From the NCBI RefSeq assembly GCF_024972775.1, contig NZ_CP092282.1, positions 2,783,001 to 2,847,000 of the forward strand: a stretch of DNA of 64,000 nt, read 5' to 3'. Shown here in pieces: positions 1 to 8,932 of the stretch. The notes under the pieces are model-generated. The model saw only the letters and a list, made by a program, of their open reading frames with translations, had not been told where the DNA came from and searched no databases. The first letter of the stretch is position 1. The number at the start of each line of letters is the position of its first letter. The position numbers and the translations under genes are program-made. This DNA is from Dehalobacter sp. DCM. GTDB taxonomy: Bacteria > Bacillota > Desulfitobacteriia > Desulfitobacteriales > Syntrophobotulaceae.

Positions 1-44
1 TCAGCGAAAAGATTAGCAAATACCGCACAACGCAAACGACATAA
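1..44 (+). CDS. Possible C-terminal end of an upstream gene (partial)
   Basis: Frame 3 is open from the window edge to a TAA at 42-44 and would encode about 13 residues ending in YRTTQTT. It lies upstream of the thiXYZ-like genes and in the same direction, so it could be the end of another gene of that operon. The fragment is far too short to identify and the frame could be open by chance. Confidence 0.2.
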   Translation, partial: SEKISKYRTTQTT

Positions 45-147
45 GCAGATAATTTTTATCTTAACAACTTTGTTAAACTCGTAAATCTTATCCTGTACTA
101 ATAATCGGCTCTCGTTATCAATCATTCTAAAAAAGAGGGAATCCGAA

Positions 148-948
148 TTGTTGTCAAAAAATACTGCTAATGTAAAGATCAAAAAATGGTATACGTATGC
201 TCCGGCAATGATTTTCCTGGTACTAATTGTGGCCGTGTGGCAGTTGACCGTCTATAAATATCAGATTCCGCCATGGCTTCTTCCCTCTCCTTCTCAAATC
301 GGAGAAGCACTCTGGGAAACGCGCGGTCTGATTTGGGAACATACCATCATGACGGTTTTTGAGACGACCGTCGGTCTCTTCTTGGCAGTCATTCTCGGTA
401 TCGCCACCAGCACGCTGATGTCACTCTTACCTTTTACCCGAAGGGTCTTTTATCCTTTTCTGATCATATCGCAAACAATTCCCATTATCGCCGTAGCTCC
501 GCTGCTTCTTCTTTGGCTTGGTTACGGGTTGCTGCCAAAAATTGTGATCATTGTCATGGTCTGTTTCTTTCCGATAGCAATCACCTTGCTCGAAGGTCTC
601 GAACTAAGCAATTTGGATCTCCTGCATTTGCTGCAGAGTATGGGTGCCTCACCGTGGCAAATATTTGTTCTGATCCGCTGGCCGCATGCGATGCCCGCTC
701 TGTTTTCCGGGTTAAAGATAGCGGCAACGTACAGCGTGATGACTGCTGTCATCAGCGAATGGTTGGGAGCAAGCCGCGGTCTGGGGGTCTATCTGCTGCG
801 CTCATCCAACAATTTTTTAACTGACCGGGTTTTTGCTGCTATTATTGCGATTACATTGCTTAGTTTCTTGTATTACGCGGTAATCATCTTATTGACGCGT
901 CTGGCACTTCCGTGGTACGCACGCTCAAAGAAGAACCAGACGATATAA
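148..948 (+). CDS. thiX: ABC transporter permease, ThiX-like
   Basis: Integral membrane permease of an ABC importer, 266 residues, of the nitrate/taurine/thiamine-precursor type (BPD_transp_1 fold). A hydrophobic N-terminal segment (about residues 17-37) and several further membrane spans are visible. The conserved cytoplasmic EAA loop that docks on the ATPase lies near residues 165-190 (MGASPWQIFVLIRWPHAMPA). The start is TTG at 148, preceded by a GAGGG-type site. The substrate-binding lipoprotein and the ATPase follow at once, and the binding protein resembles ThiY, so the likely cargo is the thiamine pyrimidine precursor (formyl-aminopyrimidine). Riboflavin-precursor or other NMT1/THI5-type cargo is possible. 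The operon may begin upstream of the window, so no TPP riboswitch can be assessed. Confidence 0.8.
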   Translation: MLSKNTANVKIKKWYTYAPAMIFLVLIVAVWQLTVYKYQIPPWLLPSPSQIGEALWETRGLIWEHTIMTVFETTVGLFLAVILGIATSTLMSLLPFTRRVFYPFLIISQTIPIIAVAPLLLLWLGYGLLPKIVIIVMVCFFPIAITLLEGLELSNLDLLHLLQSMGASPWQIFVLIRWPHAMPALFSGLKIAATYSVMTAVISEWLGASRGLGVYLLRSSNNFLTDRVFAAIIAITLLSFLYYAVIILLTRLALPWYARSKKNQTI

Positions 949-1019
949 GTAACGTCTTCTGTTAATTGTCCATAAAGAAATGCATACAAAGAGAACATAC
1001 GTACTTTAGGAGGAACTAT

Positions 1020-2027
1020 ATGAAAAGAATACTTATTATACTAACGACACTACTGATAACGTTCACACTGTCCATCACCGGCTGTGCCAAACAATCCGGA
1101 GAGGATACGAACCAAAACAATCAACCGGTCAAAGTGACCTTGATGCTGGATTGGACACCCAATACCAATCATTCAGGGCTCTTTGTCGCTCTGGAAAAAG
1201 ATTACTTTAAAGCTCAAGGCTTAGACGTCTCCATTGTCAACCCATCTACTCAGGGAACACTCGAACAAATGGTTGCGACAGGCAATGTCGAATTTGGTAT
1301 CAGTGCACAGGAGCAAGTCACTACGGCACGTTTGAGCGGGCTGCCGTTGGTATCCCTCGCCGCGGTTATTCAACACAATACATCCGGTTTTGCTTCGCTT
1401 CAGCAGAAAAACATTCAAACTGCGCGGGATTTTGAAAACAAAACCTATGGCGGCTGGGGTCTTCCCTCAGAAACGGCTATTCTTTCCGCTTTAATGAAAA
1501 AAGAAAATGCTGATTTCTCAAAACTTAAGATGATCAATATTGGCGAAGCAGACCAATTGGCTTCACTGAAAGAAAATATCGATTTAACTTGGATCTTTTA
1601 TGGTTGGACCGGTATCCAAGCCGAAGTCAGAGGCCAGGACTTGAATATGCTGTGGTTAAAGGATATTGACCCTGCACTGGATTACTATACGCCAGTCATT
1701 GTCACCAATGAAAAGATGATCACCGAGAATCCGAATGTCGTAAAAAAGCTGATGACAGCCATCAGTGCAGGCTATGATTATGCTAGTCAAAACCCCGAGG
1801 AAGCTGCGGAAATTCTGATCAAACACGCACCGGAATCCGATCCGGAAATGATCAAAAAAAGCCAGGCATGGTTAAGTCCGCAATACAAAGCAGATGCATC
1901 CCGTTGGGGTGAGCAGAAAGCAAGTGTTTGGGAAAACTACAGTCAATGGTTATATGATAATAAACTTACGGAAAATAAAATGGATGCCTCGAAAGCCTTC
2001 ACAAATGAGTTTCTTCCAAAGAAATAG
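1020..2027 (+). CDS. thiY: ABC transporter substrate-binding lipoprotein, ThiY-like (NMT1/THI5 family)
   Basis: Extracytoplasmic lipoprotein of 335 residues. The ATG at 1020 is chosen because a strong TAGGAGG lies just upstream and because it gives a clean lipoprotein signal peptide: basic start, hydrophobic core, and lipobox SITGC with the lipidated Cys at residue 22. The mature protein begins with VTLMLDWTPNTNHSGLFVA, the hallmark start of the NMT1/THI5-like fold of formyl-aminopyrimidine (HMP precursor) binding proteins. It sits between permease and ATPase with short gaps (15 bp to the ATPase start). Family knowledge points to pyrimidine salvage for thiamine; related families bind riboflavin precursors or alkanesulfonates, so the exact ligand is inferred. 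Confidence 0.85.
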   Translation: MKRILIILTTLLITFTLSITGCAKQSGEDTNQNNQPVKVTLMLDWTPNTNHSGLFVALEKDYFKAQGLDVSIVNPSTQGTLEQMVATGNVEFGISAQEQVTTARLSGLPLVSLAAVIQHNTSGFASLQQKNIQTARDFENKTYGGWGLPSETAILSALMKKENADFSKLKMINIGEADQLASLKENIDLTWIFYGWTGIQAEVRGQDLNMLWLKDIDPALDYYTPVIVTNEKMITENPNVVKKLMTAISAGYDYASQNPEEAAEILIKHAPESDPEMIKKSQAWLSPQYKADASRWGEQKASVWENYSQWLYDNKLTENKMDASKAFTNEFLPKK

Positions 2028-2042
2028 TACGGGGGTAACACA

Positions 2043-2798
2043 TTGTCACTTACAGTCCGTAATCTCTCGAAGTCATATAGGGAAAAAGGCTTAACGACGG
2101 ATATTTTCCGGGATTTAAACCTGACAATCGAAAGCGGTTCCTTTGTATCACTCATTGGGCCTTCCGGTTCAGGCAAAAGCACCTTATGCAATCTGATTGC
2201 CGGTATAGAGAAACCAGATAAAGGCTGGGTTTATCTTGATGACAAGGACATCACTGCCAGACCGGGCCACGTTGGATACATGTTTCAAAAAGATCTTCTT
2301 CTCCCCTGGCGAACCCTTTTGGAAAACGTCACCTTAGGTTGTGACCTTAGAAAAATGGATCGCACATGTTCTAGGGAAGAAGCTATTAAGGGATTAGAAC
2401 GATTTGGACTGCGGGACTTTACCCATTATTACCCCGACCAGCTGTCGGGTGGCATGCGCCAGCGAGGCGCTTTGCTCCGAACTATTCTATTCGGACAATC
2501 CACGCTGGTTCTGGATGAACCATTCGGAGCATTGGATGCGCTTACCCGCCGGGAAATGCAGCGTTGGCTTTTATCCATCTGGCAGGTGATGAAACACACC
2601 GTACTTTTTATAACTCACGATATTGAAGAAGCGATTCTTTTATCGGATAAAATCCTGGTACTTAGCAAACCTCCTGCCAGAGTCATTAAGAACTTTGAGA
2701 TTCCCTTCCCTCGACCACGTGACCCGGAACTTATTTTCGCCAAAGACATCTTACCGCTCAAAACAGAATTATTTCACCTGTTAGAAAAGTTAACATGA
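2043..2798 (+). CDS. thiZ: ABC transporter ATP-binding protein, ThiZ-like
   Basis: Cytoplasmic ATPase of 251 residues that powers the importer formed with the two preceding genes. All ABC motifs are present: Walker A GPSGSGKST (about residues 39-47), Q-loop FQKDLLLPW, signature LSGGMRQR, Walker B TLVLDEPFGALD and switch histidine FITHD. The start is TTG at 2043 behind a GGGGG site; MSLTVRNLSKSY is a typical ABC beginning. The LLLPW stretch after the Q-loop is characteristic of the nitrate/sulfonate/thiamine-precursor subfamily. It is the last gene of the operon and is followed by a hairpin. Confidence 0.85.
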   Translation: MSLTVRNLSKSYREKGLTTDIFRDLNLTIESGSFVSLIGPSGSGKSTLCNLIAGIEKPDKGWVYLDDKDITARPGHVGYMFQKDLLLPWRTLLENVTLGCDLRKMDRTCSREEAIKGLERFGLRDFTHYYPDQLSGGMRQRGALLRTILFGQSTLVLDEPFGALDALTRREMQRWLLSIWQVMKHTVLFITHDIEEAILLSDKILVLSKPPARVIKNFEIPFPRPRDPELIFAKDILPLKTELFHLLEKLT

Positions 2799-2802
2799 TG
2801 AA

Positions 2803-2851
2803 GAAGGAGCACCATACTGGCCTGTTCAGTATAGGTGCTCTTTCTCCTCGT
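2803..2851 (+). terminator. Hairpin after thiZ, probable terminator
   Basis: AGCACCATACTG at 2808-2819 pairs with CAGTATAGGTGCT at 2827-2839, with one bulge, followed by a pyrimidine-rich TTTCTCCTC. It begins just after the thiZ stop. The T-tract is interrupted, so termination efficiency is uncertain. Confidence 0.55.
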
Positions 2852-2886
2852 TACTACTATGTTACTACTATGTTACTACTATGTTA
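2850..2886. repeat. Short tandem repeat, 11-bp unit
   Basis: GTTACTACTAT is repeated three times without mismatch (2850-2860, 2861-2871, 2872-2882), followed by a partial GTTA. It lies in the intergenic space between thiZ and the convergent sigma-54 activator. On the minus strand the unit begins with GTAAC, resembling the GTAAC-containing repeats at 48514-48590. Confidence 0.85.
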
Positions 2887-2948
2887 ATCATAAGTCCTTT
2901 TACTATGTTCATGCCGCATGTGAATAATTTATCAAATTTAATCAGCGT

Positions 2949-3962
2949 TTAAGCGTAGTCCCGCCAGTCAATATGATATTTTGCCATCCGCCTATACAGA
3001 GTCGATACGGATATGCCTATTGTTTTAGAAGCATTAATTACTTTTCCGTGATGGGCTTGCAAGGCGTTGACGATCAACACGTGTTCTGCTTTTTCTCGCG
3101 TGAGCAGCGTGTGATCGGATATCTCATCGGGCAGTCGTTGCGCAATGGGCAAATGCTCGGGCTTGATGGCATCGCCGCGGCTGAGGTAAAAAGCACTGGT
3201 TATCACATTTCTCAGTTCCCGAACATTTCCCGGCCATTCATGCCGATACAGTACTTCCATCGCTTCATCGCTGATCACTTTTGGCGGCCAAGCCTTTGTT
3301 TTATGATTGAACTTGGCAATTAGATCGTTGGCGATTAATTTGATATCTGGTTTACGCTCATATAACGTTGGAATCCTGAACGCCAGAACATTCAACCGAT
3401 AATATAAATCGGCCCGAAACCGACCGTTCTCTACTTCCTGATACAAGTCACGGTTTGTCGCGGCAATTATTCGAACATCTAAACGTTTTTCTTTCACACC
3501 GCCGATACGGGTTACTTTACAATTATCTAATACCCTTAATAATTTTGCTTGTTCATTAAACGGCATTTCGCCGATCTCATCCAAAAATAAGGTGCCGTGA
3601 TCCGCCAGTTCAAATTTTCCCGCTTTCCCTCCTAACGAAGCCCCGGTAAAAGCACCTTTTTCGTAACCATATAACTCGCTTTCAAATAACGTATCCGGCA
3701 GCGCAGCACAATTCACCGCAATAAAGGGGAATTGACATCGGCTGCTTTGTGTGTGGATGGACTCTGCCAACAGTTCTTTGCCAACACCGCTTCCACCGGT
3801 GATCAAGATTGGATTATCCAAGTCCGCAACCCGCTTGCAATCTTCAATAAGCCGTTTGAATTTGGGGTCATCCGTTAATATATCGCTAAAATGAAAATGT
3901 TCTGAATCTCTGGTCTGTTCGGGTAAATTAATAAAATCCATTTTACAAATAGGTGATTCCAT
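2949..3962 (-). CDS. Sigma-54-dependent transcriptional activator lacking a sensor domain
   Basis: AAA+ enhancer-binding protein of 337 residues that would remodel sigma-54 RNA polymerase. It has Walker A (GGSGVGKE), the sigma-54-contacting EKGAFTGAS loop, Walker B (LFLDEIGEMPF), arginine-finger region ATNRDLYQEVENGRFRADLY, and a C-terminal Fis-type helix-turn-helix (ASKTIGISVSTLYRRM). Only about 30 residues precede the AAA+ domain, so no PAS, GAF or receiver domain is present. The ATG at 3962 is preferred over one seven codons earlier because AAGGAAGG precedes it at a good distance. Its target is unknown; no convincing -24/-12 promoter was seen nearby. Activity may be set by expression level or by a partner protein. 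Confidence 0.88.
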   Translation of the reverse strand: MESPICKMDFINLPEQTRDSEHFHFSDILTDDPKFKRLIEDCKRVADLDNPILITGGSGVGKELLAESIHTQSSRCQFPFIAVNCAALPDTLFESELYGYEKGAFTGASLGGKAGKFELADHGTLFLDEIGEMPFNEQAKLLRVLDNCKVTRIGGVKEKRLDVRIIAATNRDLYQEVENGRFRADLYYRLNVLAFRIPTLYERKPDIKLIANDLIAKFNHKTKAWPPKVISDEAMEVLYRHEWPGNVRELRNVITSAFYLSRGDAIKPEHLPIAQRLPDEISDHTLLTREKAEHVLIVNALQAHHGKVINASKTIGISVSTLYRRMAKYHIDWRDYA

Positions 3963-4276
3963 TTGATTACCTTCCTTGGCCATGGTTTAATTTTAAAACA
4001 AAATAGAATATACCTGTATATACATAAAGTTTAGCCAGTGTACGAGGTCTTGTCAACAACGATATTTGAAACAATTTAACTTTCTGAATTATTTATCGTC
4101 TTAGCCACATGCAGCCCTTCAATTTATTACTCTATTTTAATCAAAACCAATAATTCGATGAACATTAGGGCCACAACCTTTCACCCCTGACCACAATGTG
4201 CTAAAATAAATAAAATTGGCATTTTCTAAAAATTGTGTAATACATAAGAAGCACGAATACGCGAGGAGGAGTATAG

Positions 4277-4561
4277 ATGTATGAACTTAAGAATTTCAGT
4301 GAGGTACTTGTTAAAAACACACTGGAAGAATATCTGGAAGTAGCTAACATTCCCTGTAAATGTGAACGATGTCAGGCTGATATTATGGCTTTTGTCCTAA
4401 ACAGATTTCCTCCCAGATATTATGTTTCTCTGAAAGGCGAAGTCTTGACGCATTTTGAGTCACAGTTGTTTCCTGATAAAGCAAGATTATTAGCCGAAGT
4501 TGTCGGTGCCGCCCAGGTTATTGCTGCCTATCCTTCACACCCCATCGAGAATAAAGCATAA
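4277..4561 (+). CDS. comFB: ComFB-family protein
   Basis: Small protein of 94 residues of the late competence ComFB family. The family signature is visible: a helical N-terminus (LVKNTLEEYLEV), then CKCERCQADIMAFVLNRFPPRYYVS, in which a cluster of three Cys (about residues 28-34) is followed by the conserved LNRxPPxY motif. The start has a strong GAGGAGG. It is monocistronic. The family's biochemical role is not well established; some ComFB-like proteins have been linked to cyclic-di-nucleotide signalling, which is noteworthy given two diguanylate cyclases in this window, but nothing in the sequence proves a link. Confidence 0.85.
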   Translation: MYELKNFSEVLVKNTLEEYLEVANIPCKCERCQADIMAFVLNRFPPRYYVSLKGEVLTHFESQLFPDKARLLAEVVGAAQVIAAYPSHPIENKA

Positions 4562-4967
4562 AATAACCACTGCAATTGTTCAGTGATTTTTTACCATTTT
4601 GGAGGGTAATTTCTCTGCTTAATGTCATCATTGGGATCTATTTTAAAATTCCTCTTTTTTGAAGTAGACTAAGCCTGCTTAGTGTTTTCAAAATGACTGA
4701 ATTTTAAATTATGCTTGTTCCACCCACTTATACGCATTTGAAGTACGCCTTCTTCCAGGAAGCAAAACGTATATACCACTTGGCTTACACTATGCTTTAA
4801 GCGTCGGTGAACGTATGAGTTGCACTCGAAACATCCCAAAGCGACATATACTTACGATCTACTGTAAAGAAATGGACGCAGCCAATCTGGTTGCGTCCAT
4901 TTCTTTACAGTATACGTAGAATTTATTTGCAGTATTAATTGAATATATTCTTAACTTTTTACGGTGA
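4562..4967. other. Gene-free stretch with one strong hairpin
   Basis: No credible coding region is seen. The only clear structure is a perfect 19-bp stem, CTGTAAAGAAATGGACGCA (4862-4880) pairing with TGCGTCCATTTCTTTACAG (4892-4910) around an 11-nt loop. It lies downstream of the convergent comFB and glsB-like genes and may serve as a bidirectional terminator, although no long T-run follows. Confidence 0.6.
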
Positions 4968-5240
4968 TCAGGTTACCGTTGTATGTTTTTTTCTACCCGT
5001 AAATGCATTAACAATCAGCAGAACAATAACAGACCCTAATAGAGCAACCAGGAAACTCCAAATATTAAATCCACTGATTCCGTAACCGCCAAACAAGCTG
5101 ACAACCCATCCGCCGAGTATAGCGCCAATGATACCTACAACAATATTCATCCCGGCACCCATTCTGGCATCATTGCCGGTTATTTTACTTGCAATCCATC
5201 CCGCCAGACCGCCAAGGATAATCCAACTGATTATACCCAT
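4968..5240 (-). CDS. GlsB/YeaQ/YmgE-family membrane protein
   Basis: Small membrane protein of 90 residues of the transglycosylase-associated/GlsB family, with three predicted spans. The glycine-rich repeats IILGGLAGWIASKITG and GIIGAILGGWVVSLFGG are diagnostic. The ATG at 5240 is chosen over an upstream start because GGAGG lies directly before it. Members are associated with general stress in many bacteria; the molecular role is not known. It is monocistronic. Confidence 0.85.
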   Translation of the reverse strand: MGIISWIILGGLAGWIASKITGNDARMGAGMNIVVGIIGAILGGWVVSLFGGYGISGFNIWSFLVALLGSVIVLLIVNAFTGRKKHTTVT

Positions 5241-5377
5241 TTTTAATCCTCCTTCGGCTATAAAAGCCAATATGTTTATATCTTTAATCTACCCAAAATC
5301 AGAGATATCTTTCGTTTTCATCGGTATAAATCATTGGAAATATTTTTTTATTTTTTTATTCTGCTGGATCAACGCGT

Positions 5378-5449
5378 TTAACGAGCAAACATAGACTGAT
5401 GCACAGGTATGATTACCGAACACAGCTTACTGTCAATAATTATTGTCAT
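5378..5449 (-). CDS. Possible small peptide, 23 residues
   Basis: A short frame begins at ATG 5449 with a GGAGG at good spacing and ends with TAA at 5378, encoding MTIIIDSKLC followed by a hydrophobic stretch. The good ribosome site is the only support; there is no repeat or recognised family. It could be chance. Confidence 0.2.
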   Translation of the reverse strand: MTIIIDSKLCSVIIPVHQSMFAR

Positions 5450-5565
5450 AACTAAACCTCCAAGAAGACTGCCACGCTTCTTATTAAAAATTAAGGCCCT
5501 CATACTTTTTGTAAATCATCGTATGTATCGGACATGTCTGACCATATGACTCGTTGCCATAGTCA

Positions 5566-5611
5566 GTTGACCTCGTCAACGTGCGTTTAGTTGTAAGAAA
5601 TATGCTATAAT
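5566..5611 (+). promoter_or_regulatory. Palindrome and extended -10 promoter before nadE
   Basis: TGCTATAAT at 5603-5611 is a full extended -10 element (TGnTATAAT) about 100 bp before the nadE start. Upstream, GTTGAC-CTC-GTCAAC (5566-5580) is a perfect inverted repeat with a 3-bp spacer, placed where an upstream-binding regulator could sit. The palindrome's regulator is unknown. Confidence 0.45.
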
Positions 5612-5713
5612 GTGGTTAAGCACACCATCACGGTACAATAATCGTTGTTAGGGTTTTTGTCAGTCCCTTAATTGAACTGATGATGAAAGAACGTATCGAA
5701 AGGATTTGAACGC

Positions 5714-7657
5714 ATGTCAGATGCATTGAATATGGGGTTTATTCGTGTCGGCGCGGCGGTACCGAAGGTACATATCGCTTCTCCTATGGCGAATGCCGAA
5801 GAAATGATTCGCATCGCAGAACAAGCCGCAAAAGAGAAAGTTGCTGTCCTCGTATTTCCGGAGCTGTGTCTTACCGGATATACCTGTGCCGACCTCTTTC
5901 ACCAACAGCTTTTATTATCCAATACCCGTACGGCTTTAGAGTATCTTTTAATAAAAACACAGATTGTTGCCGCCAATATGCTCATAGTGATCGGACTACC
6001 TATAGAAGCTGATAATCAGCTGTTTAATTGCGCGGCTATTCTTCATAACGGGAAAATTCTCGGGATTGTCCCCAAAGTCTTCATCCCTAACTACAACGAA
6101 TTCTATGAAAAACGATGGTTCAGCCCTGCACGGAACCGATTGAGCAACAGCATCACACTTTGCGGCCAAGTTGTTCCATTCAATGAAAACCTTCTTTTTA
6201 AAGACAATAAAGCACACTTGTGTCTGGGTGCTGAAATTTGTGAAGATCTTTGGATGCCGGTTCCTCCCAGTTCACGACACGCCCTCCATGGCGCTAACCT
6301 TCTTGTCAATTTATCCGCAAGCAATGAATTAGTTGGCAAAACAAAGTACAGGGAAGATCTTATCCGCCTGCAGTCGGCACGATGTTTTGCCGGTTATGTT
6401 TACGCATCAGCTGGCCCCAGCGAATCAACCACCGATGTCGTGTTCGGCGGTCAAATGATGATTGCTGAGAACGGCTCAATTCTTGAACAAAATCGTTTTC
6501 ACGACGGCATCCTGATCTACGCGGACGTTGATCTTGATAAAATGATGAATGAGCGCCGTAAGTCCAATAGCTTTATGGATGAATCCCATACCGATGATTA
6601 CAGGGTCATTCCATTTATACTGGATGAAGCTGGGATTGGACCGCGCATCAAAAGGGAAATTGATCCGTATCCGTTTGTCCCAAGTAAAAAAGAAGAACGC
6701 GACCTGCGCTGTCGAGAGATTTTTATGATCCAACAGACGGGGCTTTCTCAACGGCTTCTTAAAACAGGGATCCGCAAGGCTGTCATTGGTATTTCGGGCG
6801 GGCTGGACTCGACACTTGCACTGCTGGTCTGCCGTGAGGCCTTTGCTCAATTGGAGTATCCTCTTAATGAAATATACGGAATTACAATGCCTGGCTTTGG
6901 TACTACCGGGCGAACGCTTACCAATGCCAGAAACCTAATGCAGGAGTTAGGTGTTCGCTATCAGGAAATTGCTATCAGCGACGCCTGTCTGAAACACTTT
7001 GAAGATATTGGCCATGACCCGGCAATCAAAGACGTCACTTATGAAAATGTACAAGCCAGGGAACGAACTCAAATTCTAATGGACATAGCCAATAAGCAAG
7101 ACGGTCTTGTTATTGGAACGGGCGATTTATCGGAACTCGCTTTAGGCTGGTGCACGTATAATGGCGATCATATGAGTCACTATGGGGTCAATGCCGGCGT
7201 CCCTAAAACTCTGGTAAAATATCTCGTTTCATGGTATGCCGATACGACAGATAATCCGAAGATTCATCGTATTTTAAGGGATATCCTGGATACACCAATC
7301 AGCCCTGAATTGCTTCCGCCTGATATCACGGGCAAAATCGAGCAGAAAACGGAAGAATTGATCGGTTCGTACGACCTTCATGATTTCTTCTTGTATAACA
7401 TGATGCGTTGGGGTTTCTCCCCCGCCAAAGTCTATTATCTCGCGTGTTCTGCGTTTAGCGGCGAATTCACCAATCAGGAAATCCTCAAATGGCTAAAGGT
7501 ATTCTACCGCCGCTTCTTCTCTCAGCAGTTCAAACGATCTTGTCTTCCTGACGGTCCTAAGGTCGGTTCTATTTGCTTGTCGCCGCGAGGGGACTGGCGA
7601 ATGCCCAGTGATGCCAACGCACAAATGTGGCTTAATGAACTCGACACACTCAACTAA
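5714..7657 (+). CDS. nadE: Glutamine-dependent NAD(+) synthetase
   Basis: Makes NAD+ from deamido-NAD+, ATP and glutamine, the last step of NAD synthesis. It is a two-domain enzyme of 647 residues. The N-terminal nitrilase-like glutaminase (about 1-300) shows the Glu-Lys-Cys triad in FPELCLTGYT, VPKVFIPNYNEFYEKRWF and GAEICEDLW. The C-terminal synthetase (about 325-647) has the PP-loop SGGLDSTLALL and the GTGDLSELALGW motif. Length and order match the fused bacterial form rather than the short ammonia-dependent NadE. An AAAGGA site precedes the ATG at 5714. It is monocistronic and followed by a convergent GGDEF gene. Confidence 0.95.
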   Translation: MSDALNMGFIRVGAAVPKVHIASPMANAEEMIRIAEQAAKEKVAVLVFPELCLTGYTCADLFHQQLLLSNTRTALEYLLIKTQIVAANMLIVIGLPIEADNQLFNCAAILHNGKILGIVPKVFIPNYNEFYEKRWFSPARNRLSNSITLCGQVVPFNENLLFKDNKAHLCLGAEICEDLWMPVPPSSRHALHGANLLVNLSASNELVGKTKYREDLIRLQSARCFAGYVYASAGPSESTTDVVFGGQMMIAENGSILEQNRFHDGILIYADVDLDKMMNERRKSNSFMDESHTDDYRVIPFILDEAGIGPRIKREIDPYPFVPSKKEERDLRCREIFMIQQTGLSQRLLKTGIRKAVIGISGGLDSTLALLVCREAFAQLEYPLNEIYGITMPGFGTTGRTLTNARNLMQELGVRYQEIAISDACLKHFEDIGHDPAIKDVTYENVQARERTQILMDIANKQDGLVIGTGDLSELALGWCTYNGDHMSHYGVNAGVPKTLVKYLVSWYADTTDNPKIHRILRDILDTPISPELLPPDITGKIEQKTEELIGSYDLHDFFLYNMMRWGFSPAKVYYLACSAFSGEFTNQEILKWLKVFYRRFFSQQFKRSCLPDGPKVGSICLSPRGDWRMPSDANAQMWLNELDTLN

Positions 7658-7673
7658 CCCCGTTGTATTAGTA

Positions 7674-8726
7674 CTAGGCCTCTTTATGAAGTAATTTATG
7701 TTCATAGCGATTGGGATCACTGGATTGCGTCCTGTTCTTCCCTGCTTCCTTGGCTGCATAAAGTGCTTTATCGGCAATATCAATGTTTTCCGCCATAGAG
7801 GATCCCTCTTGGTAGAGGGTAACACCGGCACTCATCGTTACGGGTCGGTCGAAAAAGCTGTAGGCAAACTCATCCCGTATCCTATCCGCTTTAACACAAG
7901 CATCTTTCAGCGAACAGGCATGAAAGATGATTAAAAATTCTTCTCCGCCATACCGGCATATAAAGTCATTATTGCGGACATTGGCCTTTAAGGTACGGGC
8001 TAATGCCTTCAGGACCTTATCACCATAAATATGTCCTTTTTGGTCATTGATAATTTTAAAATTATCAATATCGAACAGGGCTATCGAAAATGGCTGCTTC
8101 GTTTTCTTAAAATCTTGCACTGCCTTATTATAATGCGTTTCCAGCAATAAGCGATTGGACAGTCCCGTCAAAGGATCTTCTGCAGCTTGCGCCTTTGCCT
8201 TAATATACCTGGACTGACTGGCGTTTAATAAAATAGTGATTTCATGAATAATCATAGCCCCGGCAACTAAAAGGAAAAGACGCAGGGCTATCGTCTGCCA
8301 AGAATAAGGTATTTGCATACATAAAGTCAAAGTAACCAGTATGGAAATGATACTTTCTGCTGTGGGTATAATTAATCCGCGCTGACTGCTTTTGGTTGTG
8401 TGCAATAAAATAAATAATAAATATGTCAAGAAGAGAATGTTTACTAATTCTGCATTGCCGGCCAAGAGCAGTGTATAAACAGGTATATCAGCAAAAAGTG
8501 TGAGTATTGATAACTTCTTTGACTGTTTATCTGTGCGGTAGAGGTTAATGGTAATAAACACACTGTAAAAAAGGGCAATCACACTGCTTATGGTAAAAAG
8601 CGCTGTCGGTCGGATTAACGTGCCAGACACTTGGCCAATAATGACAATAACAATCAATCCCCATCGGAGCAGAAGAAACTTCCGTTCGAGAGGTTGATAG
8701 CGCATTGAGTCCGACTTCCGTTCCAA
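7674..8726 (-). CDS. Membrane diguanylate cyclase (GGDEF)
   Basis: Makes cyclic di-GMP from GTP. The 350-residue protein has about six N-terminal membrane spans (roughly residues 20-170) and a C-terminal GGDEF domain with intact active site RYGGEEF. The inhibitory site RNND lies exactly five residues before GGEEF, so product feedback is expected. No ligand-binding sensor outside the membrane is evident. The start is uncertain: TTG at 8726 with GGAG upstream, or ATG at 8705. The gene is convergent with nadE. Confidence 0.9.
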   Translation of the reverse strand: MERKSDSMRYQPLERKFLLLRWGLIVIVIIGQVSGTLIRPTALFTISSVIALFYSVFITINLYRTDKQSKKLSILTLFADIPVYTLLLAGNAELVNILFLTYLLFILLHTTKSSQRGLIIPTAESIISILVTLTLCMQIPYSWQTIALRLFLLVAGAMIIHEITILLNASQSRYIKAKAQAAEDPLTGLSNRLLLETHYNKAVQDFKKTKQPFSIALFDIDNFKIINDQKGHIYGDKVLKALARTLKANVRNNDFICRYGGEEFLIIFHACSLKDACVKADRIRDEFAYSFFDRPVTMSAGVTLYQEGSSMAENIDIADKALYAAKEAGKNRTQSSDPNRYEHKLLHKEA

Positions 8727-8873
8727 TTGACGTCACTCCATACCAGGCTGATTTTTTTCAAATACGTTACTATTATACCATGCTTTTTTGGAAATAAAAG
8801 TATATTTTCTAATAACCGTACGTGTTTCCAAGTATATGATAACACACTCATTGGAAATCTAGTATAATTAAGC

Positions 8874-8921
8874 AAAATACCCCTAGATTGTATTGTTGCC
8901 ATGTACAATCATAGGGGTATT
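8874..8921 (-). terminator. Terminator of the TIM-barrel/ligase fusion gene
   Basis: On the minus strand CAATACCCCTATGATTGTA pairs with TACAATCTAGGGGTATT, followed by a T-rich run, directly after the stop of the gene ending at 8933. Confidence 0.75.
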
Positions 8922-8932
8922 GCTTTGCGGGG

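Noticed and set aside
2850-2886. CRISPR array
   Set aside because: The 11-bp units are contiguous with no spacers, and no cas genes are present.
4212-4240. Sigma-54 promoter before comFB
   Set aside because: TTGGCA is present, but no GC dinucleotide with the required -12 context occurs at the fixed distance.
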